64,000 nucleotides of DNA. Source: JAZKHT01 sp040385245 (GTDB taxonomy: Bacteria > Pseudomonadota > Alphaproteobacteria > Rhodobacterales > Rhodobacteraceae). The translations under genes and the position numbers were made by a program. The first letter of the stretch is position 1. The number at the start of each line of letters is the position of its first letter. This document shows positions 34,995 to 43,573 of the stretch, in pieces. The notes under the pieces were generated by a model. The model was not told the DNA's origin and ran no database searches. It worked only from the letters and a program-made list of their open reading frames with translations. Location of the stretch: NCBI GenBank assembly GCA_040385245.1, contig JAZKHT010000001.1:434001-498000 (forward strand). The letters run 5' to 3'.

Positions 34995-35588
34995 ATGACC
35001 CATGATGCGCTGCTGTCCCTGATCGCTTTTGCCTTTGTCACCTCGGTCACGCCGGGGCCCAATAATCTGATGCTGATGGCATCGGGGGCAAATTTCGGCT
35101 TTCGCCTGACGGTCCCGCATATGCTGGGCATCAGTCTGGGCCATGCGCTGATGGTGTTTCTGGTCGGCGTTGGCGTGGCGGGGATATTCTTGACAATTCC
35201 GCCGCTGGGGCTCGCGCTGAAGGTCGCAAGTGCCGCCTACATGCTGTGGCTTGCGTGGAAGATCGCCCATGCCAGCGCCCCGAAAGAAGGGGCCGCAAAG
35301 GGCCAGCCGATGACATTCCTTCAAGCGGCGGCGTTTCAATGGGTCAACCCAAAGGCATGGGCAATGGCCCTGACCGCGACATCGGTCTATCTGCCGGACC
35401 GCAGCCTGACGGCCCTTGCCTTGGTTGCGGTTGTCTTTGCCAGCGTCAACCTGCCATCGGTCAGCGTCTGGACCGCCATCGGGCAGGAGTTGCGCCGCAT
35501 CCTGACCAACCCCACCCGCCTGACCGTGTTCAACTGGACCATGGCAGTGCTGTTGGTGGCATCCTTGTGGCCGGTGTTGCAGATGTGA
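34995..35588 (+). CDS. LysE-family amino-acid exporter
   Basis: 197 residues with about six membrane segments. Family motif SVTPGPNNLMLMASGANFGF near residue 18, then GISLGHALMVFLVGVGVAG and AFQWVNPKAWAMALTATSVY. Exports a neutral or basic amino acid or homoserine lactone-like compound; which one is unknown. ATG at 34995 is the family start; a longer frame begins 39 bases upstream. Followed by a strong terminator. Confidence 0.92.
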   Translation: MTHDALLSLIAFAFVTSVTPGPNNLMLMASGANFGFRLTVPHMLGISLGHALMVFLVGVGVAGIFLTIPPLGLALKVASAAYMLWLAWKIAHASAPKEGAAKGQPMTFLQAAAFQWVNPKAWAMALTATSVYLPDRSLTALALVAVVFASVNLPSVSVWTAIGQELRRILTNPTRLTVFNWTMAVLLVASLWPVLQM

Positions 35589-35595
35589 ACGCAAA

Positions 35596-35631
35596 CGGAC
35601 GCGGCTGGATCACAGCCGCGTCCGCTTTTTT
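35596..35631. terminator. Terminator between lysE and katG
   Basis: Perfect 12-bp stem CGGACGCGGCTG / CAGCCGCGTCCG with a five-base loop, followed by C and six T on the plus strand. It ends lysE transcripts and may also help stop katG from the other side. Confidence 0.92.
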
Positions 35632-35639
35632 ACTGTGGG

Positions 35640-37847
35640 TCAGACCAAATCAAAGCGGTCCGCGTTCATCACCTTGGTCCAGGCGGCGACGAAATCGCGC
35701 ACGAATGCGCCTTCGTTGCCGTTGCAGGCATAAACTTCGGCCAGCGCGCGCAGTTGCGAGTTTGATCCGAAGATCAGATCGACCCGGGTTCCCGTCCACT
35801 TCAGCGCACCCGTCGCCCGGTCGCGCCCTTCGAACACCAAAGCGTTGTCCGACGCCGCTGCCCAGGCCGTGCCCATGTCCAGCAGGTTGACGAAAAAGTC
35901 GGTCGTCAACGCACCCGGACGCTTGGTGAACACGCCATGCTGCGATTGGGCGGTGTTGGCATCCAGCACCCGCAGACCGCCGACAAGCACGGTCATTTCC
36001 GGGGCTGACAGGGTCAGAAGCTGCGCGCGGTCCACCAGCAACTCTTCGGCGGACACGGTGTAGTCGGCCTTCATGTAGTTGCGGAAACCGTCCGCCTCTG
36101 GCTCCATCACGGCAAAGCTTTCGACATCGGTCTGGTCTTGCGTGGCGTCGGTGCGGCCGGGGGTAAAGGGCACCTGCACGTCATGGCCTGCGTTTTTTGC
36201 CGCCTGTTCCACTGCAGCGCTGCCCGCCAGCACGATCAGATCGGCCATCGACACCCGTTTGGTGCCCGACTGCGCCGCGTTGAACGCCTGCTGGATGCCG
36301 TCCAGCGTGGCCAGGACGCTTGCCAGTTGCGCAGGTTGGTTCACCGCCCAGTCCTTTTGCGGCGCAAGGCGGATGCGCGCGCCATTGGCCCCGCCCCGCT
36401 TGTCCGACCCACGGAAGGTCGAGGCCGATGCCCAGGCCGCCGACACCAGATGCGGGATCGACAGGCCCGACGTCAGGATACGCGATTTCAGCGCCGCGAT
36501 GTCCTGCGCGTCGATCAGGTCGTGATCGCGCGCCGGAACGGGATCCTGCCAGATCAGGTCTTCTGCCGGGACATCCGCCCCCAGATACAGCGCCTTTGGC
36601 CCCATGTCGCGGTGGGTCAGCTTGAACCAGGCCAGAGCAAAAGCCTTGGCGAATTCGTCCGGGTTCTGGTGGAACCGGCGCGAGATCGGGCCATAGATCG
36701 GGTCGAACCGCATCGCAAGGTCGGCAGTCGTCATCATCGGCGCATGGGTGATCGACGGATCATGTGCATCGGGGATCATGTTTTCCGGTGCCACGTTCAT
36801 CGCGCGCCACTGGCTTGCGCCTGCCGGGCTTTTCACCAATTCCCATTCATGGCCGAACAGCGTGTCGAAATAGCCGTTGTCCCATGTCGTCGGGTTCGGC
36901 TTCCACGCGCCTTCGATGCCGCTGGTAATGGTGTGGATACCCTTGCCAGAGCCAAAGACGTTCTTCCAGCCAAGGCCCTGCTCTTCGATGCTTGCGCCTT
37001 CGGGGGAAGGGCCAACAAGGGCCGCGTCGCCCGCGCCATGGGTTTTGCCAAAGGTGTGGCCGCCCGCCACAAGGGCGACGGTTTCTTCGTCGTTCATCGC
37101 CATGCGGGCAAAGGTTTCACGGATGTCACGGCCCGATGCGACCGGGTCCGGGTTGCCGTTCGGCCCTTCCGGGTTGACGTAGATCAGGCCCATTTGCACG
37201 GCAGCCAGTGGGTTTTCAAGCTGACGCTCGCCCGTATAGCGCGTATCGCCCAGCCAGGTGTCTTCGTTGCCCCAGTAGATGTCTTCTTCCGGCTCCCAGA
37301 CATCGGCGCGCCCGCCGCCGAAACCGAACGTCTTGAAGCCCATCGAATCAAGCGCGACGTTGCCCGCCAGGATCATCAGGTCGGCCCAGGAAATGGCGTT
37401 GCCGTATTTCTGCTTGATCGGCCACAGCAGGCGGCGTGCCTTGTCGAGGTTGCCGTTGTCGGGCCAGCTGTTCAGCGGGGCAAAGCGCTGTGTGCCCGAC
37501 CCCGCCCCCCCGCGTCCGTCGCCGGTGCGATAGGTGCCTGCGCTGTGCCACGCCATGCGGATGAACAGCGGCCCGTAATGGCCCCAATCGGCCGGCCACC
37601 AGTCCTGCGAATCGGTCATCAGCGCGGTCAGGTCTTGCTTCAGCGCCTCAAGATCCAGTTTCTTGAATTCTTCGGCATAGTTGAAGGCCGGACCCATCGG
37701 GTTCGACGCGGGCGCATTCTGGTGCAGGATACGCAGGTTCAACTGGTTCGGCCACCAGTCCCGGTTGGACCGCGCGGCAAAAGTCGTGTTGCGGGCCGCC
37801 CCATGCATCACCGGGCATTTGCCCGCGCCGACATTGTTTCCGTCCAT
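35640..37847 (-). CDS. katG: Catalase-peroxidase
   Basis: 735 residues, full two-domain size. Heme enzyme that removes hydrogen peroxide. Distal site RMAWHSAGTYRTGDGRGG (Arg, Trp, His) near residue 95-112, the Tyr of the Met-Tyr-Trp adduct in LIYVNPEGPNG near 218, and the proximal heme ligand in AGGHTFGKTHGAGD near 258. A good ribosome site (GGAG) precedes the ATG. Divergent from an OxyR-type regulator across 168 bases. Confidence 0.98.
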   Translation of the reverse strand: MDGNNVGAGKCPVMHGAARNTTFAARSNRDWWPNQLNLRILHQNAPASNPMGPAFNYAEEFKKLDLEALKQDLTALMTDSQDWWPADWGHYGPLFIRMAWHSAGTYRTGDGRGGAGSGTQRFAPLNSWPDNGNLDKARRLLWPIKQKYGNAISWADLMILAGNVALDSMGFKTFGFGGGRADVWEPEEDIYWGNEDTWLGDTRYTGERQLENPLAAVQMGLIYVNPEGPNGNPDPVASGRDIRETFARMAMNDEETVALVAGGHTFGKTHGAGDAALVGPSPEGASIEEQGLGWKNVFGSGKGIHTITSGIEGAWKPNPTTWDNGYFDTLFGHEWELVKSPAGASQWRAMNVAPENMIPDAHDPSITHAPMMTTADLAMRFDPIYGPISRRFHQNPDEFAKAFALAWFKLTHRDMGPKALYLGADVPAEDLIWQDPVPARDHDLIDAQDIAALKSRILTSGLSIPHLVSAAWASASTFRGSDKRGGANGARIRLAPQKDWAVNQPAQLASVLATLDGIQQAFNAAQSGTKRVSMADLIVLAGSAAVEQAAKNAGHDVQVPFTPGRTDATQDQTDVESFAVMEPEADGFRNYMKADYTVSAEELLVDRAQLLTLSAPEMTVLVGGLRVLDANTAQSQHGVFTKRPGALTTDFFVNLLDMGTAWAAASDNALVFEGRDRATGALKWTGTRVDLIFGSNSQLRALAEVYACNGNEGAFVRDFVAAWTKVMNADRFDLV

Positions 37848-38015
37848 CTGTCATCTCCGATTCTGTCTGCGTTGCCGAATGACCGCGTGGTGCGGCCCCT
37901 CGCGCGTGGTCCATGGCCCGGGCTTATAGTGCGTCGCGCTGTGTTGCGCTGGGTCTATCAAATTCCGCTTATTAGTTTAAGTGGTATTTGCTGATTGCGA
38001 CTATAAGGTATGCTT

Positions 38016-38930
38016 ATGATCAACTTGACCTTCAAACAGCTTCGCTACGTCGAGGCCTTGGCCCGCCACGGCCATTTCGGACGTGCGGCGGAAACCTGCG
38101 CCATCTCGCAGCCCGCGCTGTCAATGCAGATCCGCGAGTTGGAGGATGCGCTGGGCACCGACCTGTTCGAACGCGGCGCGCGTCAGGTGCGGCTGACCAA
38201 CTTTGGCGAGGAATTCGCCCTGCGCGCCCGCGAAATCCTGCGGTCCGTGGACGAGTTGACCGACCTTGCCCGCGCCTCGCAGGACCGGCTGGTGGGGCGG
38301 TTGCGGATCGGAGTCATTCCGACCATCGCGCCCTATCTGCTGCCGACGATCATCGGCAACCTGACGCAGATGAACGCCAGCCTTGAAATCCATGTGCGCG
38401 AAACCGTGACGCCCAAACTGTTGCAGGAACTGGCTGAAGGGCGGCTCGATACCGCCATCGTGGCCCTGCCGGTGTCTGAACCATCGCTGACCGAAGTCGC
38501 GCTGTTTGCTGAAGATTTCGTGCTGGTTCGCCCCGGTGAAGATGCGACAAAGCCCGTTCCGGGGCCCGAGATGCTGCGCGAGATGCGGTTGCTGCTGCTG
38601 GAAGAAGGCCACTGTTTCCGCGATCAGGCGCTGTCGTTCTGCAATATGCAGACGTCTCTACCGCGCGAGGTGTTGGCGGGCAGTTCGCTGACCACGCTGG
38701 TGCAGATGGTGGGGGCAGGGATCGGTGTGACGCTGATCCCGGAAATGGCCGTCGCGGTGGAAACGCAATCCGCGGCGGTGTCGATTGCGCGCTTTGGCGG
38801 AACTCAGCCGTCGCGCACCATCGGCATGGTCTGGCGCAAGACCAGCCCTCTGGCCAAGCAACTGATGCAGATCGCGGATGTCGTGCGCCATTCGGCCGAA
38901 ACCTTGCGTGCGCGGACGAAGCACATCTAG
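38016..38930 (+). CDS. oxyR: OxyR-type LysR regulator
   Basis: 304 residues. N-terminal HTH: LTFKQLRYVEALARHGHFGR and AAETCAISQPALSMQIRELE. The redox domain contains LEEGHCFRDQALSFC; the two cysteines (CFRDQALSFC) match the peroxide-sensing pair of OxyR. ATG at 38016 is favoured by AAGG eight bases upstream; ATG at 38010 is too close to it. The katG-oxyR gap includes an AT-rich stretch (about 37950-38005) where the operator likely lies. Its stop shares CTAG with the convergent next gene. Confidence 0.92.
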   Translation: MINLTFKQLRYVEALARHGHFGRAAETCAISQPALSMQIRELEDALGTDLFERGARQVRLTNFGEEFALRAREILRSVDELTDLARASQDRLVGRLRIGVIPTIAPYLLPTIIGNLTQMNASLEIHVRETVTPKLLQELAEGRLDTAIVALPVSEPSLTEVALFAEDFVLVRPGEDATKPVPGPEMLREMRLLLLEEGHCFRDQALSFCNMQTSLPREVLAGSSLTTLVQMVGAGIGVTLIPEMAVAVETQSAAVSIARFGGTQPSRTIGMVWRKTSPLAKQLMQIADVVRHSAETLRARTKHI

Positions 38931-39907
38931 CGTTCCCAAAGACCTGCGCGCTTGATGGTATTTCGGATCACCCGTTCGTGCCGTGGCAGGGCGGCGCGGT
39001 CGAACAGGGCGCGCACCTGCTGACCCTTGCCCTGATAGATCATGCGCTTGAACACCGGGTAATTCCGCAGCACTCGCTTGACTGCCTTGGGTGCGGTGAT
39101 CTCTTCCAGCACCTGAACCACGCGGTCGCTTTCCCGCGCATAAAGCAGCGGCAACGTGCGCCAGTGGCAGGTGACATCCCCATCCAGTCCCGCCAACCCC
39201 GGCCCCGGTCGCCCGCCACCCAGCGCATGGATGACCAAGGGCAGGGCGATCTGATCCAGCCAGGGGTCCATCGTCTGACACACCAGTTCTGGTGGGGGGG
39301 TGTCGCGGATGGTTCTGGCAAAGCGCGCGAACAGTTCGCCAAAGCGCTGCGGGCTTTGGTGCAAGAACCAGCCCGCGTTGAAATAGAGATAGCGCCGCCA
39401 ATGTTCATCGGGCTGCGTCAGATCAAGACTGGATGCAAAATCCAGCCCGAACAGATCATACAGCGATTTCCAGATTGCCCCGAACCCCGGCCCATAGAGT
39501 TCCTGCGTGGGCCACGTTCCTTCACGCCGCATCGACGCGGCTGGACGGGCAAAATCGATGTCCAGATCGGACAAGGGACCTGTCACCAGCGTGTCGGTGT
39601 CCAGAAACAGGAACGGCGCGTCGGGCAGCGCCGCCAGCGCCTCGATCTTGTTGCCATAGGGGTAGGACGCGCCGAACATGCGCGACTGGAATGGCAGGAT
39701 CGTTGCCCCAAGATCGGCCAGCAGCGCCAGCGTGTCAGGGTCGGTGATGCGCGGATCGTCCGGCCACAACGGCCCGGGCTGTGGCACGGCAATAAACAGC
39801 TTGCCCACAAATCCCGGATTGGTCGCGCGCAGCGATGCCGCCAGCAACACCGCCTCGTATTGCAGGCGACCGGACTGGCCGATGGCAAGAATGTTGAAAT
39901 CGGTCAT
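38927..39907 (-). CDS. Putative nucleotide-sugar transferase (GT-A-like)
   Basis: 326 residues, soluble. A DxD-like metal motif is present in FLFLDTDTLVTGPLSDLDI near residue 100, after MFGASYPYGNKIEALAALPD, resembling glycogenin/GT8-like or capsule transferase folds. No signal peptide or membrane span. I do not recognise the exact family. Its stop overlaps that of oxyR in the same CTAG. No partner enzymes are adjacent, so the acceptor is unknown. Confidence 0.6.
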   Translation of the reverse strand: MTDFNILAIGQSGRLQYEAVLLAASLRATNPGFVGKLFIAVPQPGPLWPDDPRITDPDTLALLADLGATILPFQSRMFGASYPYGNKIEALAALPDAPFLFLDTDTLVTGPLSDLDIDFARPAASMRREGTWPTQELYGPGFGAIWKSLYDLFGLDFASSLDLTQPDEHWRRYLYFNAGWFLHQSPQRFGELFARFARTIRDTPPPELVCQTMDPWLDQIALPLVIHALGGGRPGPGLAGLDGDVTCHWRTLPLLYARESDRVVQVLEEITAPKAVKRVLRNYPVFKRMIYQGKGQQVRALFDRAALPRHERVIRNTIKRAGLWER

Positions 39908-39981
39908 CAGGGCACTGTGTTACGGTCAATACCGGGCATCTACGCAGGCCAGCCGGCGGAATGCCAGTGCAGAATGCCCCG

Positions 39982-40773
39982 TCACCCGCCGGGCGAAAAT
40001 CGCAAGCTCAGGCAGGACATGCCGCCGTCCAGCTTTGCACATTCGGAATTGCCGATTTCCTGCACCCGGTAGCCTGCCGCCCGCAGCCGGTCGCGCGTGG
40101 CGGGAAAGCCTGCCGCCATGATCACCAGATCGTTGAAACGGATCGCGTTCGCCGCCGCCTCTTCGCCCTCGGCGGTGTGGATGATGCGGTAGCCGTCAAA
40201 ACAGCCGGATGCAGCAAGGCGCGGGGTGGCAAGGATGGTGTCGCCGTCCAGCAGCGAACAATCGGTCTTGAAGTGCAGCACACCGGGCGGGGTGAATACC
40301 TCGCGCAGCGTATGGCCCCAATCGGAGACGATTGAACGAAAGGCCGCGATCCCGGTCGCATCGGTGCGGGCGGACCGGCCCACCAGAACCTCTTGCCCGG
40401 TCACCAGAATGTCGCCGCCTTCGATGTGACCATCGGTGATGGTCGCCACGCGGTCATAAAGGGCGGCCAGATGCGGGGCCATCTCTGCCGCCTCGCCCAG
40501 ACGCGATGGGGCGCCGGGGTGCATGATGATCGCCCCCTGCGGCAGGCACAGGGCGGTGTCTTCGACAAAGACGGAATCAGGATAGGCATCCAATGCGTCC
40601 AGTTCGATCACCACAGCCCCGGTTGACCGCAGCGCTGCGATGTAGTCGGCGTGATGCGCCTGCATCCGCGCCAGATCGGGGGTGCCGGTATCGACGGCGC
40701 GCAGGCCATCGGTGATGGATGCGGCGGGCCGCCGCGTGATCGCATGGGTAAAGCGGAAACTTGCGTCGGACAT
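39982..40773 (-). CDS. Dimethylarginine dimethylaminohydrolase-like amidinotransferase-fold enzyme
   Basis: 263 residues. Pentein fold. Motifs: PDSVFVEDTALCLPQGAI near residue 65, HIEGGDILV near 118, the catalytic His in VLHFKTDCSLLDG near 163, and the C-terminal catalytic Cys in DGGMSCLSLRF. Converts methylated arginines to citrulline plus methylamines, or acts as a related arginine deiminase. ATG at 40771-40773 has AAGG about nine bases upstream; a GTG six bases earlier is an alternative. Follows tRNA-Tyr on the same strand. Confidence 0.87.
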   Translation of the reverse strand: MSDASFRFTHAITRRPAASITDGLRAVDTGTPDLARMQAHHADYIAALRSTGAVVIELDALDAYPDSVFVEDTALCLPQGAIIMHPGAPSRLGEAAEMAPHLAALYDRVATITDGHIEGGDILVTGQEVLVGRSARTDATGIAAFRSIVSDWGHTLREVFTPPGVLHFKTDCSLLDGDTILATPRLAASGCFDGYRIIHTAEGEEAAANAIRFNDLVIMAAGFPATRDRLRAAGYRVQEIGNSECAKLDGGMSCLSLRFSPGG

Positions 40774-40797
40774 CGTCACCTTCCTGCCAAAAAGGAA

Positions 40798-40881
40798 TGG
40801 TGGGCGACCCTGGAATCGAACCAGGCGTGGGTCTCCCCGGCGGAGTTACAGTCCGCTGCCGCACCTTGCAGCTCGTCGCCC
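40798..40881 (-). tRNA. tRNA-Tyr (anticodon GTA)
   Basis: 84 nt including an encoded CCA. Acceptor pairs GGGCGAC / GTCGCCC, anticodon loop CTGTAAC on a GCGGA/TCCGC stem, long variable arm (GGG-GAGA-CCC) as expected for class II tRNA-Tyr, and T arm CCTGG-TTCGATT-CCAGG. Confidence 0.97.
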
Positions 40882-41006
40882 GACGCTGGCGGGGGAATAT
40901 CGGAGGGCATGGGGGGCGTCAAGGCGCAAAAGCGGGGGATTTCAGCTTGCGTGTCGGGGCTGCCCAAGGGCATGGTCCGGGGCCAGAAAAAGCGGAGTGT
41001 CAGGCG

Positions 41007-41792
41007 ATGACGGGAACCAAGAAACCGACGTGGATCGTCGACAAGGAACGCAACCGCCGGGCCGAGGCGAAAGAAACCGTCTGGCTGTTCGGCCTGCATG
41101 CAGTGCGCGATGCCCTGATGAATCCCGCCCGCGAAAAGCTGCGGTTGGTGCTGACCAAGAACGCGCTGGACAAGCTGGAGCAGGCAGTCGCCGCATCCGG
41201 GATGGAACCCGAGGTCGTCGATCCGCGCCGGTTTGATGTGCCCATCGACGAAGGGTCGGTGCATCAGGGTGCCGCCATGGAAGTGCGCCCCTTGAACTGG
41301 GGCAAGCTGGACGAGGTGTGCATTTCCGGTGCCGGTGCGCCGCTGGTGGTGCTGCTCGACCGCGTGACCGACCCCCACAATGTCGGTGCCGTCCTGCGGT
41401 CGGCCGAAGTGTTCGGTGCCCGCGCCGTGATCGCGCCGCGCCACCATTCCGCCCCCGAAACCGGCGCGCTGGCCAAAACCGCCAGCGGTGCGCTGGAACG
41501 CCAGCCCTATCTGCGCGTCACAAATCTGGGCGATGCCATGCTTGCTCTGAAAGAGATGGGCTATGTCCTTGTCGGTCTTGATGGCGACGGGTCCGTTGAT
41601 CTGGCAACCGCGATGGAACAGGTGGGCAGTCGGGCCGTGGGCATCGTTCTGGGGGCCGAAGGGCCGGGCCTGCGGGACCGCACGCGCGAAACCTGTGATA
41701 TCATTGCGCGAATTCCCTTTACCGGGGAATTCGGGTCGCTGAACGTGTCGAATGCCGCTGCGGTTGGGCTTTATGCGGCATCCGTCCGGTAG
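41007..41792 (+). CDS. rlmB: 23S rRNA (guanosine-2251 2'-O)-methyltransferase
   Basis: 261 residues. N-terminal RNA-binding domain (VWLFGLHAVRDALMNPAR) and a SPOUT knot domain with DRVTDPHNVGAVLRSAEVFGA, VLGAEGPGLRDRTR and LNVSNAAAVGLYA, the three TrmH-family motifs. ATG at 41007 follows AGCGGAGTGTCAGGCG. RlmB is favoured over other TrmH-like enzymes by the N-terminal substrate-binding domain. Confidence 0.92.
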   Translation: MTGTKKPTWIVDKERNRRAEAKETVWLFGLHAVRDALMNPAREKLRLVLTKNALDKLEQAVAASGMEPEVVDPRRFDVPIDEGSVHQGAAMEVRPLNWGKLDEVCISGAGAPLVVLLDRVTDPHNVGAVLRSAEVFGARAVIAPRHHSAPETGALAKTASGALERQPYLRVTNLGDAMLALKEMGYVLVGLDGDGSVDLATAMEQVGSRAVGIVLGAEGPGLRDRTRETCDIIARIPFTGEFGSLNVSNAAAVGLYAASVR

Positions 41793-41820
41793 AATTTTCG
41801 CGAAATTTGCGATCACGTTT

Positions 41821-41957
41821 CCGGGATGGGAACTTTTATTTCCCGGCGGGGTTTCTATGTCACAGCAGAGAGGCGGGTCTGGAACCCCCGCATCTCTTTC
41901 ACTGTCCCTCGTTCCGCGACTGGCGCCCGGCCTTTTGGTTCGGGCGCCTTTTTCTTT
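41821..41957 (+). promoter_or_regulatory. Structured leader of the CoA-binding gene with an intrinsic terminator
   Basis: About 140 bases hold CCGGGA...TCCCGG (41821 onward), GCGGGTCTGGAACCCCCGC (about 41873-41891) and a strong hairpin GGCGCCCG / CGGGCGCC at 41922-41948 followed by TTTTTCTTT. The last hairpin ends only 10-14 bases before the start codon, so if the gene is transcribed from upstream this works as an attenuator, or it simply ends rlmB and the gene depends on read-through. Confidence 0.5.
41922..41953 (+). terminator. Rho-independent terminator 13 bases before the CoA-binding gene
   Basis: Eight-pair GC stem GGCGCCCG / CGGGCGCC with an 11-base loop, followed by five T, C and three T. 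Confidence 0.85.
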
Positions 41958-41966
41958 GAGGATGCC

Positions 41967-42383
41967 ATGCAAGACGACGCCACGATCCGCGATGTGCTGA
42001 ACCGCGTAAAGACAATCGCCCTTGTCGGCTGGTCGCCAAAGCCGGATCGCCCCAGTCACGGGGTTGCGGCGTTTCTGAAACGGCGTGGCTATCGCGTGAT
42101 CCCGGTGAACCCCGGACAGGCCGGGCAAACCGCGCTGGGCGAGGTGGTGCGGGCATCGCTGTCCGACGTTTCCGAACCCGTCGACATGGTCGACATCTTT
42201 CGCCGGTCAGAAGAGGTGGGTGCCGTGGTGGACGAGGCGCTGGCAGTCCTGCCCGGCCTGTCGGTGATCTGGACACAGCTAGGCGTGCGCGATGATGCCG
42301 CCGCCGACCGAGCAAGGGCAAAGGGATTGACGGTGGTTCAAAACCGCTGCCCGGCCATCGAAATTCCGCGGCTGGGTCTGTAA
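41967..42383 (+). CDS. CoA-binding domain protein (YccU-like)
   Basis: 138 residues. Rossmann-type CoA_binding_2 domain: KTIALVGWSPKPDRPSHGVA near residue 15, VIPVNPGQAGQTALGE near 45, and VVQNRCPAIEIPRLGL at the end. Homologues bind CoA or nucleotide with no settled reaction. ATG at 41967 is preceded by GAGG seven bases upstream, and the family begins there. Sits behind a terminator (41922-41953). Confidence 0.9.
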   Translation: MQDDATIRDVLNRVKTIALVGWSPKPDRPSHGVAAFLKRRGYRVIPVNPGQAGQTALGEVVRASLSDVSEPVDMVDIFRRSEEVGAVVDEALAVLPGLSVIWTQLGVRDDAAADRARAKGLTVVQNRCPAIEIPRLGL

Positions 42384-42399
42384 TCCCTTGCGCGCGTGA

Positions 42400-42714
42400 T
42401 CAGCTGCGCGATGCTTTTTCCGCAATGCCTGACATCCCCTCGCGGCGGTCCAGTTCGGCCAGCACATCGGCCAGGGTAACATCGCGCGCGGCCAGCATCA
42501 CCAGCAGGTGAAACAGCACATCCGCCGCTTCGGATGTCAGGCGGTCACGGTCGCCCTTGACCGCTTCGATGATCGCCTCGACCGCTTCTTCGCCAAATTT
42601 CTCGGCGCATTTCTCGGGGCCTTTGGCCAGCAGCTTGGCCGTCCAGGACGTGTCCGGATCGGCCCCCTTGCGGGCGGCGATGGTGGCGGCCAGACGGTGC
42701 AGCGTGTCGGTCAT
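42400..42714 (-). CDS. hisE: Phosphoribosyl-ATP pyrophosphatase
   Basis: 104 residues. Second step of histidine synthesis. Typical sequence: SWTAKLLAKGPEKCAEKFGEEAVEAIIEAVKG, containing the acidic metal-binding Glu cluster, then SEAADVLFHLLVML. ATG at 42712-42714 overlaps the hisF stop (TGATG); a GTG three bases earlier is an alternative. Last gene of the hisA-hisF-hisE run. Confidence 0.95.
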   Translation of the reverse strand: MTDTLHRLAATIAARKGADPDTSWTAKLLAKGPEKCAEKFGEEAVEAIIEAVKGDRDRLTSEAADVLFHLLVMLAARDVTLADVLAELDRREGMSGIAEKASRS

Positions 42715-43472
42715 CACAGCCTCATAGGGATGCCTGCGGCGGCCATGTGGGCCTTTGCCTCGGCAATGGTGAATTCGCCAAAGTGGAAGATCGAGGCCGC
42801 CAGAACCGCCGACGCGCCGCCAATGGTGACGCCTTCGACCAGATGATCCAGGGTGCCGACGCCGCCTGATGCGATGACGGGAATGCCCACCGCATCGACT
42901 ACGGCGCGCGTCAGCGGCAGGTTGAACCCGGCGCGCGTGCCGTCGCGGTCCATGCTGGTCAACAGGATCTCGCCCGCGCCTTTGGCGGCCACGGTGCGAG
43001 CGAATTCAACGGCGTCGATGCCCGTGGATTTGCGGCCCCCGTGGGTGAAAATCTCCCACTTGCCGGGGCTGACGGTTTTTGCATCGATGGCAACGACGAT
43101 GCATTGCGACCCGAACCTGTCGGCGGCGCGGGCCACCACATCAGGGTCGGCCACGGCGGCGGAATTGAAGCTGACCTTGTCCGCCCCGGCCAGCAGCAGG
43201 GCGCGCACATCTTCGGGTGTGCGCACACCGCCACCAACCGTCAGCGGCATGAAGCATTGTTCGGCCGTGCGGGTGACCAGATCGAACATTGTGCCACGGT
43301 TTTCATGCGTGGCGTGGATGTCGAGAAAACACAGCTCGTCCGCGCCCGCCGCATCATAGGCGCGCGCCGCCTCGACCGGGTCGCCCGCATCCCGCAGATC
43401 GACAAAGTTGATGCCTTTGACGACCCGGCCATCGGCCACGTCCAGACAGGGGATGATGCGGGTTTTCAGCAT
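42714..43472 (-). CDS. hisF: Imidazole glycerol phosphate synthase, cyclase subunit
   Basis: 252 residues. (beta/alpha)8 barrel. Catalytic Asp residues lie in IPCLDVADGRVVKGINF near 9 and LLTSMDRDGTRAGFN near 173-180; the phosphate-binding stretch is VIASGGVGTLDHL. Partner of HisH, which is encoded about 2 kb upstream in the split cluster. Stop overlaps hisE. Confidence 0.97.
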   Translation of the reverse strand: MLKTRIIPCLDVADGRVVKGINFVDLRDAGDPVEAARAYDAAGADELCFLDIHATHENRGTMFDLVTRTAEQCFMPLTVGGGVRTPEDVRALLLAGADKVSFNSAAVADPDVVARAADRFGSQCIVVAIDAKTVSPGKWEIFTHGGRKSTGIDAVEFARTVAAKGAGEILLTSMDRDGTRAGFNLPLTRAVVDAVGIPVIASGGVGTLDHLVEGVTIGGASAVLAASIFHFGEFTIAEAKAHMAAAGIPMRL

Positions 43473-43490
43473 GGCCAGACCTTAGCGCGC

Positions 43491-43572
43491 GGGGCGGGGC
43501 GACGAAAGGGGCTGTCGGCCCCGTCGCCCGTTCCGCCATTGTCCATTGGATATTTTTCCAAGGTGAAAGGCC
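43491..43572 (+). repeat. GGATATTT-core repeat, diverged copy 5
   Basis: A GC hairpin (GGCTGTCGGCC type, about 43510-43525) precedes CCATTGGATATTTTTCCAAGG and TGAAAGG. It keeps the core and the purine-rich tail but has lost the CCCCCG spacer. Fills the hisA-hisF gap. Confidence 0.55.
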
Positions 43573-43573
43573 A

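Noticed and set aside
36138..37994. 618-codon plus-strand frame
   Set aside because: Antisense to katG, which is certain; no recognisable domain.
40776..42128. 450-codon minus-strand frame
   Set aside because: Covers tRNA-Tyr and runs antisense to rlmB and the CoA-binding gene; not coding.
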